Shown piece after piece: positions 8,701 to 15,449 of a stretch of 31,522 nucleotides of DNA (positions are counted from its first letter, which is position 1; each line of letters starts with the position of its first letter). The notes under the pieces are model-generated. The model searched no databases. It was not told the DNA's origin and saw only the letters and a list, made by a program, of their open reading frames with translations. Position numbers and translations under genes: made by a program. Source of the stretch: CAYUWG01 sp964448285 (GTDB lineage: Bacteria; Bacteroidota; Ignavibacteria; SZUA-365); contig CAYUWG010000047.1 of the NCBI GenBank assembly GCA_964448285.1, positions 1 to 31,522 on the forward strand. The letters run 5' to 3'.

Positions 8701-9353
8701 GAACGCGGCTTACTGGCTTTCTTCAAGGTCGCTTTAATGCGTCTTCCAATGCGCTGGTGAAGTCCGGTTTATTGTTCCTCTGGTCAAGAGCTTTGTTTGC
8801 CTTAGGTGCTGTGTCTCAATCAGAAACGAAAGTGACTCAACTTCGCTTGCAGTTCTCATCAAGTCCTTATGCACGCGAAGCCCTTCCACTCATGCAATTG
8901 ATTGCGATGGCAAAGCGAGACACGCTCGGCATGGAAAACGCAGTCGCAGAGATGGCGCAAGCGGGTTTTAACGAAACACAGATTCAGCAAGCATACAACA
9001 TGCGTCGAGGCTATTATCGAGTGCTCCCGCGTTCATTCTTTCAGAAAGCATCAGATGAAGCTGAGCGCATGGTTCCTGAGCTTGAATCGAACGGTCAGCT
9101 TGTTGCGAGAGCATACCCGAATCCGTTCAATCCTTCGACGACAATCGAGTATGCAATCCCTGAAACCACGCCTGTCAAACTTCGCGTCTTCGATCTCCTC
9201 GGTCGTGAAGTCGCGCGTCTTGTCGATGGCTGGCAGCAGGAAGGAACGTACGCTGAAGTGTTCGATGCATCACATCTTCCTTCGGGTGTCTATGTCTATG
9301 TGCTTTCGACACCATACTCAAGCATAAGCGGGAAGATGTTGCTGGCGAAATAG
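5772..9353 (+). CDS. Large secreted protein: propeller-like N-terminus, parallel beta-helix, T9SS sorting domain
   Basis: The 1193-residue protein starts at an ATG with a strong AAGGAGG sequence upstream (5760-5766) and a short signal peptide ending near SISFGQ. Residues ~25-400 resemble a BNR/sialidase-like propeller, with an Asp-box-like SSDAGSTWQRL. Residues ~430-560 are short-period strands (LTLQPNSKIIIKDKGMVYLA). Residues ~640-870 look like a right-handed parallel beta-helix of the pectate-lyase kind, ending in the common MNWWGIAD element. A helical, TPR-like stretch (~920-1085) precedes the C-terminal sorting domain, which opens with AYPNPFNPSTTIEYAIPE and ends in GKMLLAK. No catalytic residues can be named. 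It is likely a surface adhesin, polysaccharide-binding protein or enzyme, in an operon with the preceding FG-GAP protein. Confidence 0.88.
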   Translation: MIRRLISIFCLTSSISFGQVITPTAFTWESPVSATFTNLSSYDMHANCLGMHIAYDDNGSLKYALIGLNGRLLSEAVIATGFSSGWLRPAITSIPRGTREDVLIFYRYQDSVRVVISSDAGSTWQRLENLRTKSSLATNRMDVDTYGDSVHVTWDTGTTTQNSQVHYAILDFSELSPEWKAEYTSTLGNTPGINENGREPQIHVAKWNHSVNIVYITQRNDNGYHYDRLVHRSRILDLQTEWDSVDVIKRLPPEKEGPSDNPDMNHTENNYYSPATTSKNDTQYVAYGNMNYSQDFHRYSVLEKDVLGMAPIDSGSGSGLSGFGRGGRDHAGSYAHALLNSDDTLYWAWNWSGFPLKIMRITGIQDSIWFGGAGSALPFLTKQPTSRLLLSFTKDQKLHGYRIPKDIEDDIEIDLYFTGKSRIGYSNSISLLPSVTATVYDTLILADSSQLTLQPNSKIIIKDKGMVYLAPGAKLNLQNATIEMEGDSSLIVLSDSIGLQGSGNITGGKIITRKGLRILQGDTLTFAGGTAFDCDAFSVSSDLIVNGVMRFTGVGARYHFGECIDTILVDPGKFETTAGVTLEFLPSVVAWSAGTFISKGTGQDSCWWQFRDTANCDVYGKLIATHTKFEACSTDSLKVWDGILVAYESSLIQLDSCYLHQIRVHPSSGGSAIHFYRSLSFDNRINNCIIRRIAGQGYGKLGDAIFLQPGGTSSYVKITCCLIDQDWYSGVGALGSWFDLINTTVTDNNIGVGMNLDSHALLYSNAITGHIFSGVYVRHSFLRFGAFNGPGNNVITENDTTQISIDSASTVIGGMPGNDGFNEISHSSPNKRRVWIAPTAVADLTMNWWGIADSSGFSPDDCLLKKSTEDVFFSFPSSTDFRYTNVLCSQPSLFIACDEPYGFSILGKLSSLPPYAASLQDLVKYAREANFSEVYRFVGNIMTQSSNPARIITAANVALQLEVGHARRFPDSTLTSRTRLTGFLQGRFNASSNALVKSGLLFLWSRALFALGAVSQSETKVTQLRLQFSSSPYAREALPLMQLIAMAKRDTLGMENAVAEMAQAGFNETQIQQAYNMRRGYYRVLPRSFFQKASDEAERMVPELESNGQLVARAYPNPFNPSTTIEYAIPETTPVKLRVFDLLGREVARLVDGWQQEGTYAEVFDASHLPSGVYVYVLSTPYSSISGKMLLAK

Positions 9354-9406
9354 CTGTTTGGCTGGAGAGAAGCGTGTTGGACATGGTTATACTGACCGCT
9401 GGCCTT

Positions 9407-9412
9407 TATAAT
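9407..9412 (+). promoter_or_regulatory. Possible -10 element upstream of the phosphohexomutase gene
   Basis: A perfect TATAAT lies in the 166-base gap between the beta-helix gene and the mutase. The best -35-like word, TTGGAC at 9377-9382, is 24 bases away, which is too far for a standard sigma70 promoter. At normal spacing only a weak TGGTTA (9384-9389) is present. The rest of the gap shows no clear element, and no convincing terminator follows the beta-helix gene. Confidence 0.25.
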
Positions 9413-9519
9413 TAGAGATTCATCTAAGAGAAGCTCTCGTATCCCTCATCTTTGCTTCCTCCTCACTGCCTCCGTACTTTTAGCCGCGAGGAAGGTAACC
9501 CCTCCGACCGCTCAAACAC

Positions 9520-10896
9520 ATGTCTCATTTCATTCGAAGCATATCCGGAATTCGCGGCATTCCCGGCGCTACGCTGGATCCGGCGACCATATCACGAAAC
9601 GCAGCCGCGTTCTCGCTCTTTGCAGTCGACGGCCCGATCGTCGTTGGCTATGACGGACGTCCATCGGGGAGAGCGATCCATTCCATCGTATGCGGCGCTC
9701 TTACGCTGTGCGGCCGCGACGTCTATGACATCGGCCTCGCATCCACACCGAGCGTGCAGTTGATCGTCGAAATGCAAGCCGCTGCCGGAGGTATTTCCAT
9801 TACGGCGTCGCATAATCCATCGGAGTGGAACGGTCTCAAGTTCCTCGATCACACCGGCATCTTTTTGGACGAGGAGCAGAACGCGCAGCTCTTCGACTTC
9901 GCTGATGCTGAAGCCGCGTCGTATGCATCATGGGATCGCATCGGCTCCGTCATCGCAGTGAAGGATTTCCGACAGCTTCACATCGATAAAGTGCTCACGT
10001 TGCCGGGGTTAGACCTCGCAGGCATTCGTCTTCGCGGTTTCAAAGTCGTCGTCGATGCGGTCAATGCTTCCGGCAGTGTGATCGTCCCGGAATTGCTTCG
10101 AACACTCGGGTGCGAAACCGTCGAGCTGTTTTGCAGAGGCAACGGCGTCTTCCCGCATACGCCCGAACCCATCCCCGAAAACCTTGCACAGCTTGGCGAA
10201 GCAGTCCTCGAACACAAAGCCGATCTCGGCATCGCCGTCGATCCCGATGCGGATCGGCTTGTCGTCATCATGGAGAACGGCAAACCATTCGGCGAAGAAT
10301 ACACCGTGACAACCTGCGTCGATAACCTTCTTCGCATTTCGTCCGGCGGCGAGCAAACGGTGGTCGTGAATCTCTCCACGACGCGCGCTGTGGATGACGT
10401 GGCGGCGCGATACGGCGCACGCGTGATTCGAACGCCCGTCGGTGAGATCAATGTTGCGAAGAAGATGGTCGAAGTCGGTGCATTGGTCGGCGGCGAAGGC
10501 AGCGGCGGGGTCATCGTTCCTGCCGTGCACGCAGGGCGCGACTCGCTTGTCGGGATTGCGTGCGTGCTCAACGCACTTGCCGCGTTCGATGGTCCGATTT
10601 CGAAGTACAGAACGTCACTGCCTAACTACGAGATAGTGAAAACGAAATACCCGCTTGGCGAACTTCGCGCTGATGAAGTCATCCAGCAGGCTATCGAGGC
10701 ATTCGCCGGCGAGCGCATCAACACCGACGATGGAGTGCGCATCGACTTTGAAGATGGATGGGTACACGTGCGCAAGTCCAACACCGAACCGATCATGCGC
10801 ATTATCAGCGAAGGCCGGGACGAAGCGCACGCAGGAGAAATCGCAAGCCGCATAATCGCGAAGACATTCGGGCGAGTGATGGAGGTTCCCGTATGA
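9520..10896 (+). CDS. glmM: Phosphohexomutase (phosphoglucosamine mutase / phosphomannomutase family)
   Basis: This 458-residue alpha-D-phosphohexomutase interconverts hexose 6- and 1-phosphates through a phosphoserine enzyme. All four signature loops are present: TASHNP with the phosphoserine at S97, the Mg2+ loop DPDADR (241-246), the sugar-binding loop GEGSGG (325-330) and the C-terminal phosphate-binding loop RKSNTEP (418-424). GEGSGG is the form usual in GlmM, which makes glucosamine-1-phosphate for UDP-GlcNAc, peptidoglycan and LPS. A phosphomannomutase role cannot be excluded from sequence alone. The start is ATG 9520; GAGGAAGG is about 25 bases upstream, too far to be a good ribosome site. 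Its stop overlaps the ATG of the EutN-like gene, indicating translational coupling. Confidence 0.9.
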   Translation: MSHFIRSISGIRGIPGATLDPATISRNAAAFSLFAVDGPIVVGYDGRPSGRAIHSIVCGALTLCGRDVYDIGLASTPSVQLIVEMQAAAGGISITASHNPSEWNGLKFLDHTGIFLDEEQNAQLFDFADAEAASYASWDRIGSVIAVKDFRQLHIDKVLTLPGLDLAGIRLRGFKVVVDAVNASGSVIVPELLRTLGCETVELFCRGNGVFPHTPEPIPENLAQLGEAVLEHKADLGIAVDPDADRLVVIMENGKPFGEEYTVTTCVDNLLRISSGGEQTVVVNLSTTRAVDDVAARYGARVIRTPVGEINVAKKMVEVGALVGGEGSGGVIVPAVHAGRDSLVGIACVLNALAAFDGPISKYRTSLPNYEIVKTKYPLGELRADEVIQQAIEAFAGERINTDDGVRIDFEDGWVHVRKSNTEPIMRIISEGRDEAHAGEIASRIIAKTFGRVMEVPV

Positions 10897-11192
10897 CACT
10901 CTGCCGCGTTATCGGAACACTCGTTTCGACGAAGAAGGATGAGACCCTGCATCCTTACAAGCTGCTCATCTGCCATCCGGTCGATTTGCACAAGCGCTAT
11001 CTGAAAAAGAACGAAGTGCTTGCGATCGACAAATCCAACAGCGCAGGCGTCGGTGACCTCGTACTGGTTGCGCAGGAAGGCGATGCGGCACAGCAGATAC
11101 TCCAACGAAAGGATATGCCCGTTCACTCGGTCATCGTGTGCGTCGTCGATGACTTCCACGTGGACGAGCGGTACAGTGAACACGCTTCGTAG
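10893..11192 (+). CDS. EutN/CcmL-family microcompartment vertex-like protein
   Basis: A 99-residue protein of the EutN/CcmL (Pfam EutN_CcmL) family, whose members form pentamers capping the vertices of bacterial microcompartment shells. The family pattern runs the full length: CRVIGTLVSTKKDETLHPYK, LLICHPVD, then the hallmark loop SNSAGVGDLVLVAQEGDA and the final strand SVIVCVVDDFHVD. The ATG at 10893 overlaps the mutase stop as ATGA, with GGAGG upstream (10881-10885). The frame is open further upstream, but only as a shadow of the mutase. No hexameric shell protein or microcompartment enzyme occurs in the window. It sits between a mutase and enolase, so it is either an orphan vertex protein, part of a shell encoded elsewhere, or a pentamer with another job. 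Confidence 0.88.
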   Translation: MTLCRVIGTLVSTKKDETLHPYKLLICHPVDLHKRYLKKNEVLAIDKSNSAGVGDLVLVAQEGDAAQQILQRKDMPVHSVIVCVVDDFHVDERYSEHAS

Positions 11193-11247
11193 CATTACCG
11201 ACGAAGCCCATTGAAGAACATTTCATCTCGCAATAGAGGAGGATTTT

Positions 11248-12549
11248 ATGACTACCATCGTTGACATCTTCGCGCGCGAAATACTCGATTCACGCGGCAA
11301 TCCCACGGTCGAAGTGGACGTCGAGCTTGAAGACGGCGTTCGCGCATCGGCTGCGGTTCCGAGCGGTGCATCGACCGGCGAGCGCGAAGCAGTGGAACTC
11401 CGCGACGGCGACAAAGCGCGCTACGGTGGTAAAGGCGTGCTCGATGCCGTCGAGAACGTCAACGATCTTCTTGCGGATGAACTCATCGGCTGGGATGCAA
11501 CGGATCAGGTAGGCATCGACCAGTTTATGATCGAACTTGACGGCACGCCGAATAAATCACGGCTTGGTGCGAACGCAATCCTCGGTGTTTCGCTCGCTGC
11601 TGCAAAGGCGGCCGCGGCAGTAATGGGCATTCCGCTCTATCGTTACATCGGCGGGATCAACGCGAAGTATCTCCCCGTCCCGATGATGAACATTCTCAAC
11701 GGTGGAAAGCATGCCGACAACACGGTGGATTTTCAGGAGTTCATGATCGTGCCGCACGGAGCGCCGACGTTCGGTGAAGCGCTGCGTTATGGAACGGAGA
11801 TTTTCCACGCACTCAAGAAGGTCCTCTCCGATGCCGGGCTCAACACGTCCGTCGGAGATGAGGGCGGCTTCGCTCCGAACCTGAAGAGCAACGAGCAAGC
11901 GATCGAGTACATCCTCAAGGCAATGGAAAAAGCGGGGTATGACGATTCGGAGTGCGGTCTTGCACTCGACGTGGCTGCGAGTGAGATGTATGAGAAACCG
12001 AAGGGGAAGAAGCAAGGCATGTACCGCTTCTACAAATCCGACAAGAGTCTGAAAAGCTCTGACGAGATGATCGGTATGTATGCGAAGCTTGTGGAGAAAT
12101 ACCCGATCATTTCCATCGAAGACGGACTTGGCGAGAACGACTGGGATGGGTGGAAGAAACTCACCGAAGCGCTGAGCAGCAAAGTGCAACTTGTCGGCGA
12201 CGATCTATTCGTTACGAACACGGAAATCCTCGCGAAGGGAATAAACGGCGGCATCGCGAATTCCATTCTCATCAAGGTCAACCAGATTGGAACGTTGACG
12301 GAAACGCTCGATGCCGTGGAGATGGCGAAGCGCGCAGGGTACACGTCCGTCATCAGTCATAGGAGCGGCGAGACGGAGGATACGACGATCGCCGACATCG
12401 CCGTCGCAACGAATGCAGGTCAGATCAAGACCGGTTCGCTCAGCCGCTCCGATAGAGTCGCGAAATACAACCGTCTCCTGCGCATCGAAGAGGAGCTTGA
12501 CACGACCGGGATATTCCCGGGCTTGTATGCGTTTGGATTGGCAGGATGA
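11248..12549 (+). CDS. eno: Enolase (phosphopyruvate hydratase)
   Basis: The enzyme converts 2-phosphoglycerate to phosphoenolpyruvate in glycolysis/gluconeogenesis and is cytosolic, also being a degradosome component in some bacteria. The 433-residue length is standard. Signature segments are ILDSRGNPTVEVDV near the N-terminus, PSGASTGERE (mobile loop serine), SVGDEGGFAPN with the catalytic Glu, SIEDGLGENDWDGW and LVGDDLFVTN with Mg2+ ligands, KVNQIGTL with the catalytic Lys (about residue 343), and SHRSGETEDTTIADIAV. The start has a strong GAGGAGG (11236-11242) five bases upstream. It follows the EutN-like gene by 55 bases and may be co-transcribed with it. Confidence 0.98.
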   Translation: MTTIVDIFAREILDSRGNPTVEVDVELEDGVRASAAVPSGASTGEREAVELRDGDKARYGGKGVLDAVENVNDLLADELIGWDATDQVGIDQFMIELDGTPNKSRLGANAILGVSLAAAKAAAAVMGIPLYRYIGGINAKYLPVPMMNILNGGKHADNTVDFQEFMIVPHGAPTFGEALRYGTEIFHALKKVLSDAGLNTSVGDEGGFAPNLKSNEQAIEYILKAMEKAGYDDSECGLALDVAASEMYEKPKGKKQGMYRFYKSDKSLKSSDEMIGMYAKLVEKYPIISIEDGLGENDWDGWKKLTEALSSKVQLVGDDLFVTNTEILAKGINGGIANSILIKVNQIGTLTETLDAVEMAKRAGYTSVISHRSGETEDTTIADIAVATNAGQIKTGSLSRSDRVAKYNRLLRIEEELDTTGIFPGLYAFGLAG

Positions 12550-12609
12550 GAAGAATGAAGGTCGTCTCATGTGACGGTTTCCTTTATTGAGAAGCAGAGA
12601 TAAAATCTG

Positions 12610-14535
12610 ATGGCATTAATTGAAAAGAGAGCTCGAGGGCACGAACGAACCTACTCTGATGAGCATCGGAAACTCTTAGGAACGCATTACACTCCTGACG
12701 CAATTGTGGATTATATCGTGCGACGGTCACTGAAACCGTTTACGGAATCTACCGATTCGTTGAAGATTTTGAGAGTGTTGGATCCAGCGTGTGGTTCTGG
12801 GCTGTTCTTGCTCAAAGCATTCGATGTTCTCGCAGAGCGGTGGATGTCTCTTCACGGAATGTTTGGTCAACGCGATGCTCGAGATATTTTGGCGCACGTT
12901 CTCTTCGGTATCGATATTGACGAAAAGGCAGTATTAGCAACCAGGAAGCACCTGCTTGAGAAGGCCGGGCTGACAGAGGAAGAAGTGCCGGAAATAACTC
13001 ACAACATTACGATCGGTGACTCCCTTTCAGTGAAGCCTTCGACTTTACAGTTTGGGTTGTATGACCCATCACCAGATGAGATTGTAGATGCATCGTTGTT
13101 TGCAAGACATTCCTTTCATGCAATCGTCGGTAATCCTCCGTATGTACGCATACAGCATACGACCAGAAACAACCGTGAGAGATATGTTACTTCATATTCA
13201 ACAGCTTCCGGTCGTTTTGACCTCTCTGCACTGTTTGTTGAGCTATCGGAGTACTTGCTCATTGATGATGGCAGGCTTGGCTTTATCGTATCGAACAAAA
13301 CACTGAGCACAGCAAGCGCAAGAAAGCTTCGAGCATTTCTCTTATCGAACTTTGCACTTAAAGAAATAGTGGATCTGGCTGATACGAAGCTGTTTGATGC
13401 AGCGATCCTCCCAATGATTATTATCGCAGCAAGATCGAAGCATGGAAGCAATGAAATAGCCTACTCCGCTGTTACAGAGGCACATCATCTTTCTAAACAC
13501 ACTGTGGAAAGTGAGAACCTTCTTGAAGCGATCTCGAACGCACCGATACCTTATGAAGCGAACGTCATGTTTGAGAACCGCAGATTTCAGTTACGACGTT
13601 TTTATGCAACGCTGCCATCCGTAAAAGCCAAGGTCTGGACATTTCACAATGATAGGGAAAGCAGAGTACTCTCGAAGCTCCGGTCACAATCTAAACAGTC
13701 TCTTAGTGATATCGCAGAGAAAATCAGTGTAGGTTTGAAAACCACAGCGGATTCGGTTTTCATAAAACCGATGACTGCTGAATTTGTAAGGAAATGTGGT
13801 TTTGAACCAGATGTAATTTTTCCATTGCTGGAGAGTCATAACATCGAAAGGTGGACGTATCATTGGAATCGGGAGAACGACTTGTATGTCCTCTATCCGC
13901 ATATCGAACGTAACGGTAGGGTCACGCCAATTGACTTAGATAATTATCCAAATGTGAAGAAATATCTCGAAACATACCGGAGCCAATTGGAAGCAAGAAT
14001 GTATTTGCAGGAAAGCGATAGGAAGTGGTTCGAAATATGGGTGCATCAATCCCCAGAGGATTTTCGTCAACGAAAGCTCGTCACGCCTGATATATCGACA
14101 CATAATCGTTTTGCGCTGGACAACGGCGACTTTTTCATAAATGGCACGTGCTTTTACGTAATCCTTGGAGACAAATCCGATGCATCGTATCTATCGGTCC
14201 TCGGATTACTCAATTCAACACTGATGGAGTATTATCATAAGACAACGAGTGGCAACGCTCTTTATTCCAAGCGATACCGGTATTGGTCCTCTTACATTGG
14301 TTCCTATCCGATCGCAGACAAGCTCCTTCATCCCTCGGAACTTCGCAGTAAAATCATTAGGAACGTTGCTCGTTTGTTAGCTTCAAACAATGCTGATGAA
14401 CGAAAAAGTCTGGAAGAGGAAAATGATCGTCTTTGCTATGCATTGTTCGATCTTACTCAGGATGATATCGCGGAAATCAAGCGAACTCTCTTGATTCATT
14501 CTTCACCTGCAAACAGTCTAAGGGGAAAGACGTAA
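12610..14535 (+). CDS. N6-adenine DNA methyltransferase of a type II R-M system (Eco57I/TaqI-like)
   Basis: The 641-residue protein transfers a methyl group from SAM to adenine N6 in a specific DNA site. Motif X is seen as LGTHYTP (23-29), the SAM-binding motif I as DPACGSG (58-64) and the catalytic motif IV as NPPY (175-178). This order with the recognition domain at the C-terminus marks the gamma class. Residues ~350-620 form a TaqI-like specificity domain, including a stretch WFEIWVHQSPEDFRQRKLVT. The sequence specificity cannot be predicted. The start is ATG 12610 with only a weak ribosome site. The adjacent downstream gene encodes a nuclease. Hand counts of one 60-base line give about 45% GC here against 58% in enolase, suggesting the module was acquired by transfer. 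Confidence 0.92.
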   Translation: MALIEKRARGHERTYSDEHRKLLGTHYTPDAIVDYIVRRSLKPFTESTDSLKILRVLDPACGSGLFLLKAFDVLAERWMSLHGMFGQRDARDILAHVLFGIDIDEKAVLATRKHLLEKAGLTEEEVPEITHNITIGDSLSVKPSTLQFGLYDPSPDEIVDASLFARHSFHAIVGNPPYVRIQHTTRNNRERYVTSYSTASGRFDLSALFVELSEYLLIDDGRLGFIVSNKTLSTASARKLRAFLLSNFALKEIVDLADTKLFDAAILPMIIIAARSKHGSNEIAYSAVTEAHHLSKHTVESENLLEAISNAPIPYEANVMFENRRFQLRRFYATLPSVKAKVWTFHNDRESRVLSKLRSQSKQSLSDIAEKISVGLKTTADSVFIKPMTAEFVRKCGFEPDVIFPLLESHNIERWTYHWNRENDLYVLYPHIERNGRVTPIDLDNYPNVKKYLETYRSQLEARMYLQESDRKWFEIWVHQSPEDFRQRKLVTPDISTHNRFALDNGDFFINGTCFYVILGDKSDASYLSVLGLLNSTLMEYYHKTTSGNALYSKRYRYWSSYIGSYPIADKLLHPSELRSKIIRNVARLLASNNADERKSLEEENDRLCYALFDLTQDDIAEIKRTLLIHSSPANSLRGKT

Positions 14536-15174
14536 ATGAAATATAGACAAGCAATCCTAACCTCCGCGATGAAAAAGAGGAAACTCGTAACGCAAACTGA
14601 TCTGGAGGATGCAACTGGCTTGGCGAACCAACCTCCAGCCAATGAAACCCTCTTCACGATCGAAGAAATAGCCATCCTCACCGAGGATTTGATGTCTATC
14701 GACTCACCGACTGATTCAAACAATCGAATACTCGATGTGCGTCCGAAGGGCCACTGGTTCGAATTCGAGGTTGCGAAACGATTAGGTTACCACTACCCAC
14801 CGGGAAGCGGCTTATTTCCGGATATTCGTCATCAAGCCCTGGAAATAAAGCATCACACTGGGAGAAGTATTACAGTTGACTTTGGACGTTATCACCCCGG
14901 TTCAGATGAAATCATAAATGAGACTTGGAATATGAAACTTAAACTTCGGGTGAATCAGATTCGTTATTTGATTGCACTTGCCCCTCCTCCGGATTACAGA
15001 GTCGTGACACTTATTCTCCTCACCGGTAAACAGATCTCGGATGTATTCGGTGTTTCTCCAAAAGCGACGATAAAGTACCAAATGGGAATCTCAGAGAAGT
15101 GGAGAAGCGATCATAGAGGAAAGATGATGGTCGGCGAAAGGATTTGGAAAACTGGCGCGCGAAGCTCAACATGA
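14536..15174 (+). CDS. Probable type II restriction endonuclease, PD-(D/E)XK fold
   Basis: The 212-residue protein starts on the base after the methyltransferase stop. It carries a plausible PD-(D/E)XK catalytic core: an acidic helix HWFEFEVAKRLGY (E76/E78), then P95-D96 in GLFPDIRHQ and E103-I-K105 in ALEIKHH, followed by strands and LRVNQIRYLIALAP. The short PD-to-EXK spacing fits a tight hairpin. The N-terminal ~65 residues may hold a small helical DNA-contact region. I do not recognise a named family. Its role as the cleaving partner rests on the motif and on tight coupling to the methyltransferase. An alternative is a non-restriction nuclease or nicking enzyme associated with the methylase. 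Confidence 0.75.
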   Translation: MKYRQAILTSAMKKRKLVTQTDLEDATGLANQPPANETLFTIEEIAILTEDLMSIDSPTDSNNRILDVRPKGHWFEFEVAKRLGYHYPPGSGLFPDIRHQALEIKHHTGRSITVDFGRYHPGSDEIINETWNMKLKLRVNQIRYLIALAPPPDYRVVTLILLTGKQISDVFGVSPKATIKYQMGISEKWRSDHRGKMMVGERIWKTGARSST

Positions 15175-15431
15175 CGCCCGACCCATTAGACGGTTTTATT
15201 CATTACTTCATCAATAAGGGAGTCATCACTTCGGAGTTCGATTCAGCCAAGATGGAATTGCAAACGATACTCGAGGAAGATGTTGTAATCCGTGAGGCAT
15301 ACCGTGCATATATTGAATTCATGAGTGCGAATCCGATGTTCGCCATCGGCCTGATAAGGGAAATCGTTCCCGTTATTCGGCTCGTGTTGGTTGAAGCTTT
15401 CGAAAACGCATTGCGAAATCGCCGGCGGTAA
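15171..15431 (+). CDS. Small helical protein of unknown function, third gene of the R-M module
   Basis: The ATG at 15171 overlaps the nuclease stop as ATGA, giving 86 residues; the frame also allows a start at 15144 with nine more residues. The sequence looks mostly helical, with acidic and hydrophobic segments (MELQTILEEDVVIREAYRAY, then EIVPVIRLVLVEAFENAL) and a basic end. No helix-turn-helix is evident, so it does not look like a typical R-M controller (C) protein. Tight coupling suggests a role with the nuclease or methylase, for example as a subunit or inhibitor, but this is inference. It ends 18 bases before the convergent phosphatase gene. Confidence 0.65.
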   Translation: MTPDPLDGFIHYFINKGVITSEFDSAKMELQTILEEDVVIREAYRAYIEFMSANPMFAIGLIREIVPVIRLVLVEAFENALRNRRR

Positions 15432-15449
15432 TTGCCGTGACGCCGCATG

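Noticed and set aside
11557..12189. Minus-strand ORF opposite enolase
   Set aside because: Shadow of a fully recognised enolase with no motif of its own.
12551..12575. ATGAGA/TCTCAT inverted repeat after enolase
   Set aside because: Short stem, long loop and no U-tract; not convincing as a terminator.
12601..12606. TAAAAT just before the methyltransferase start as a -10 box
   Set aside because: It would place transcription at the start codon and there is no matching -35 word.
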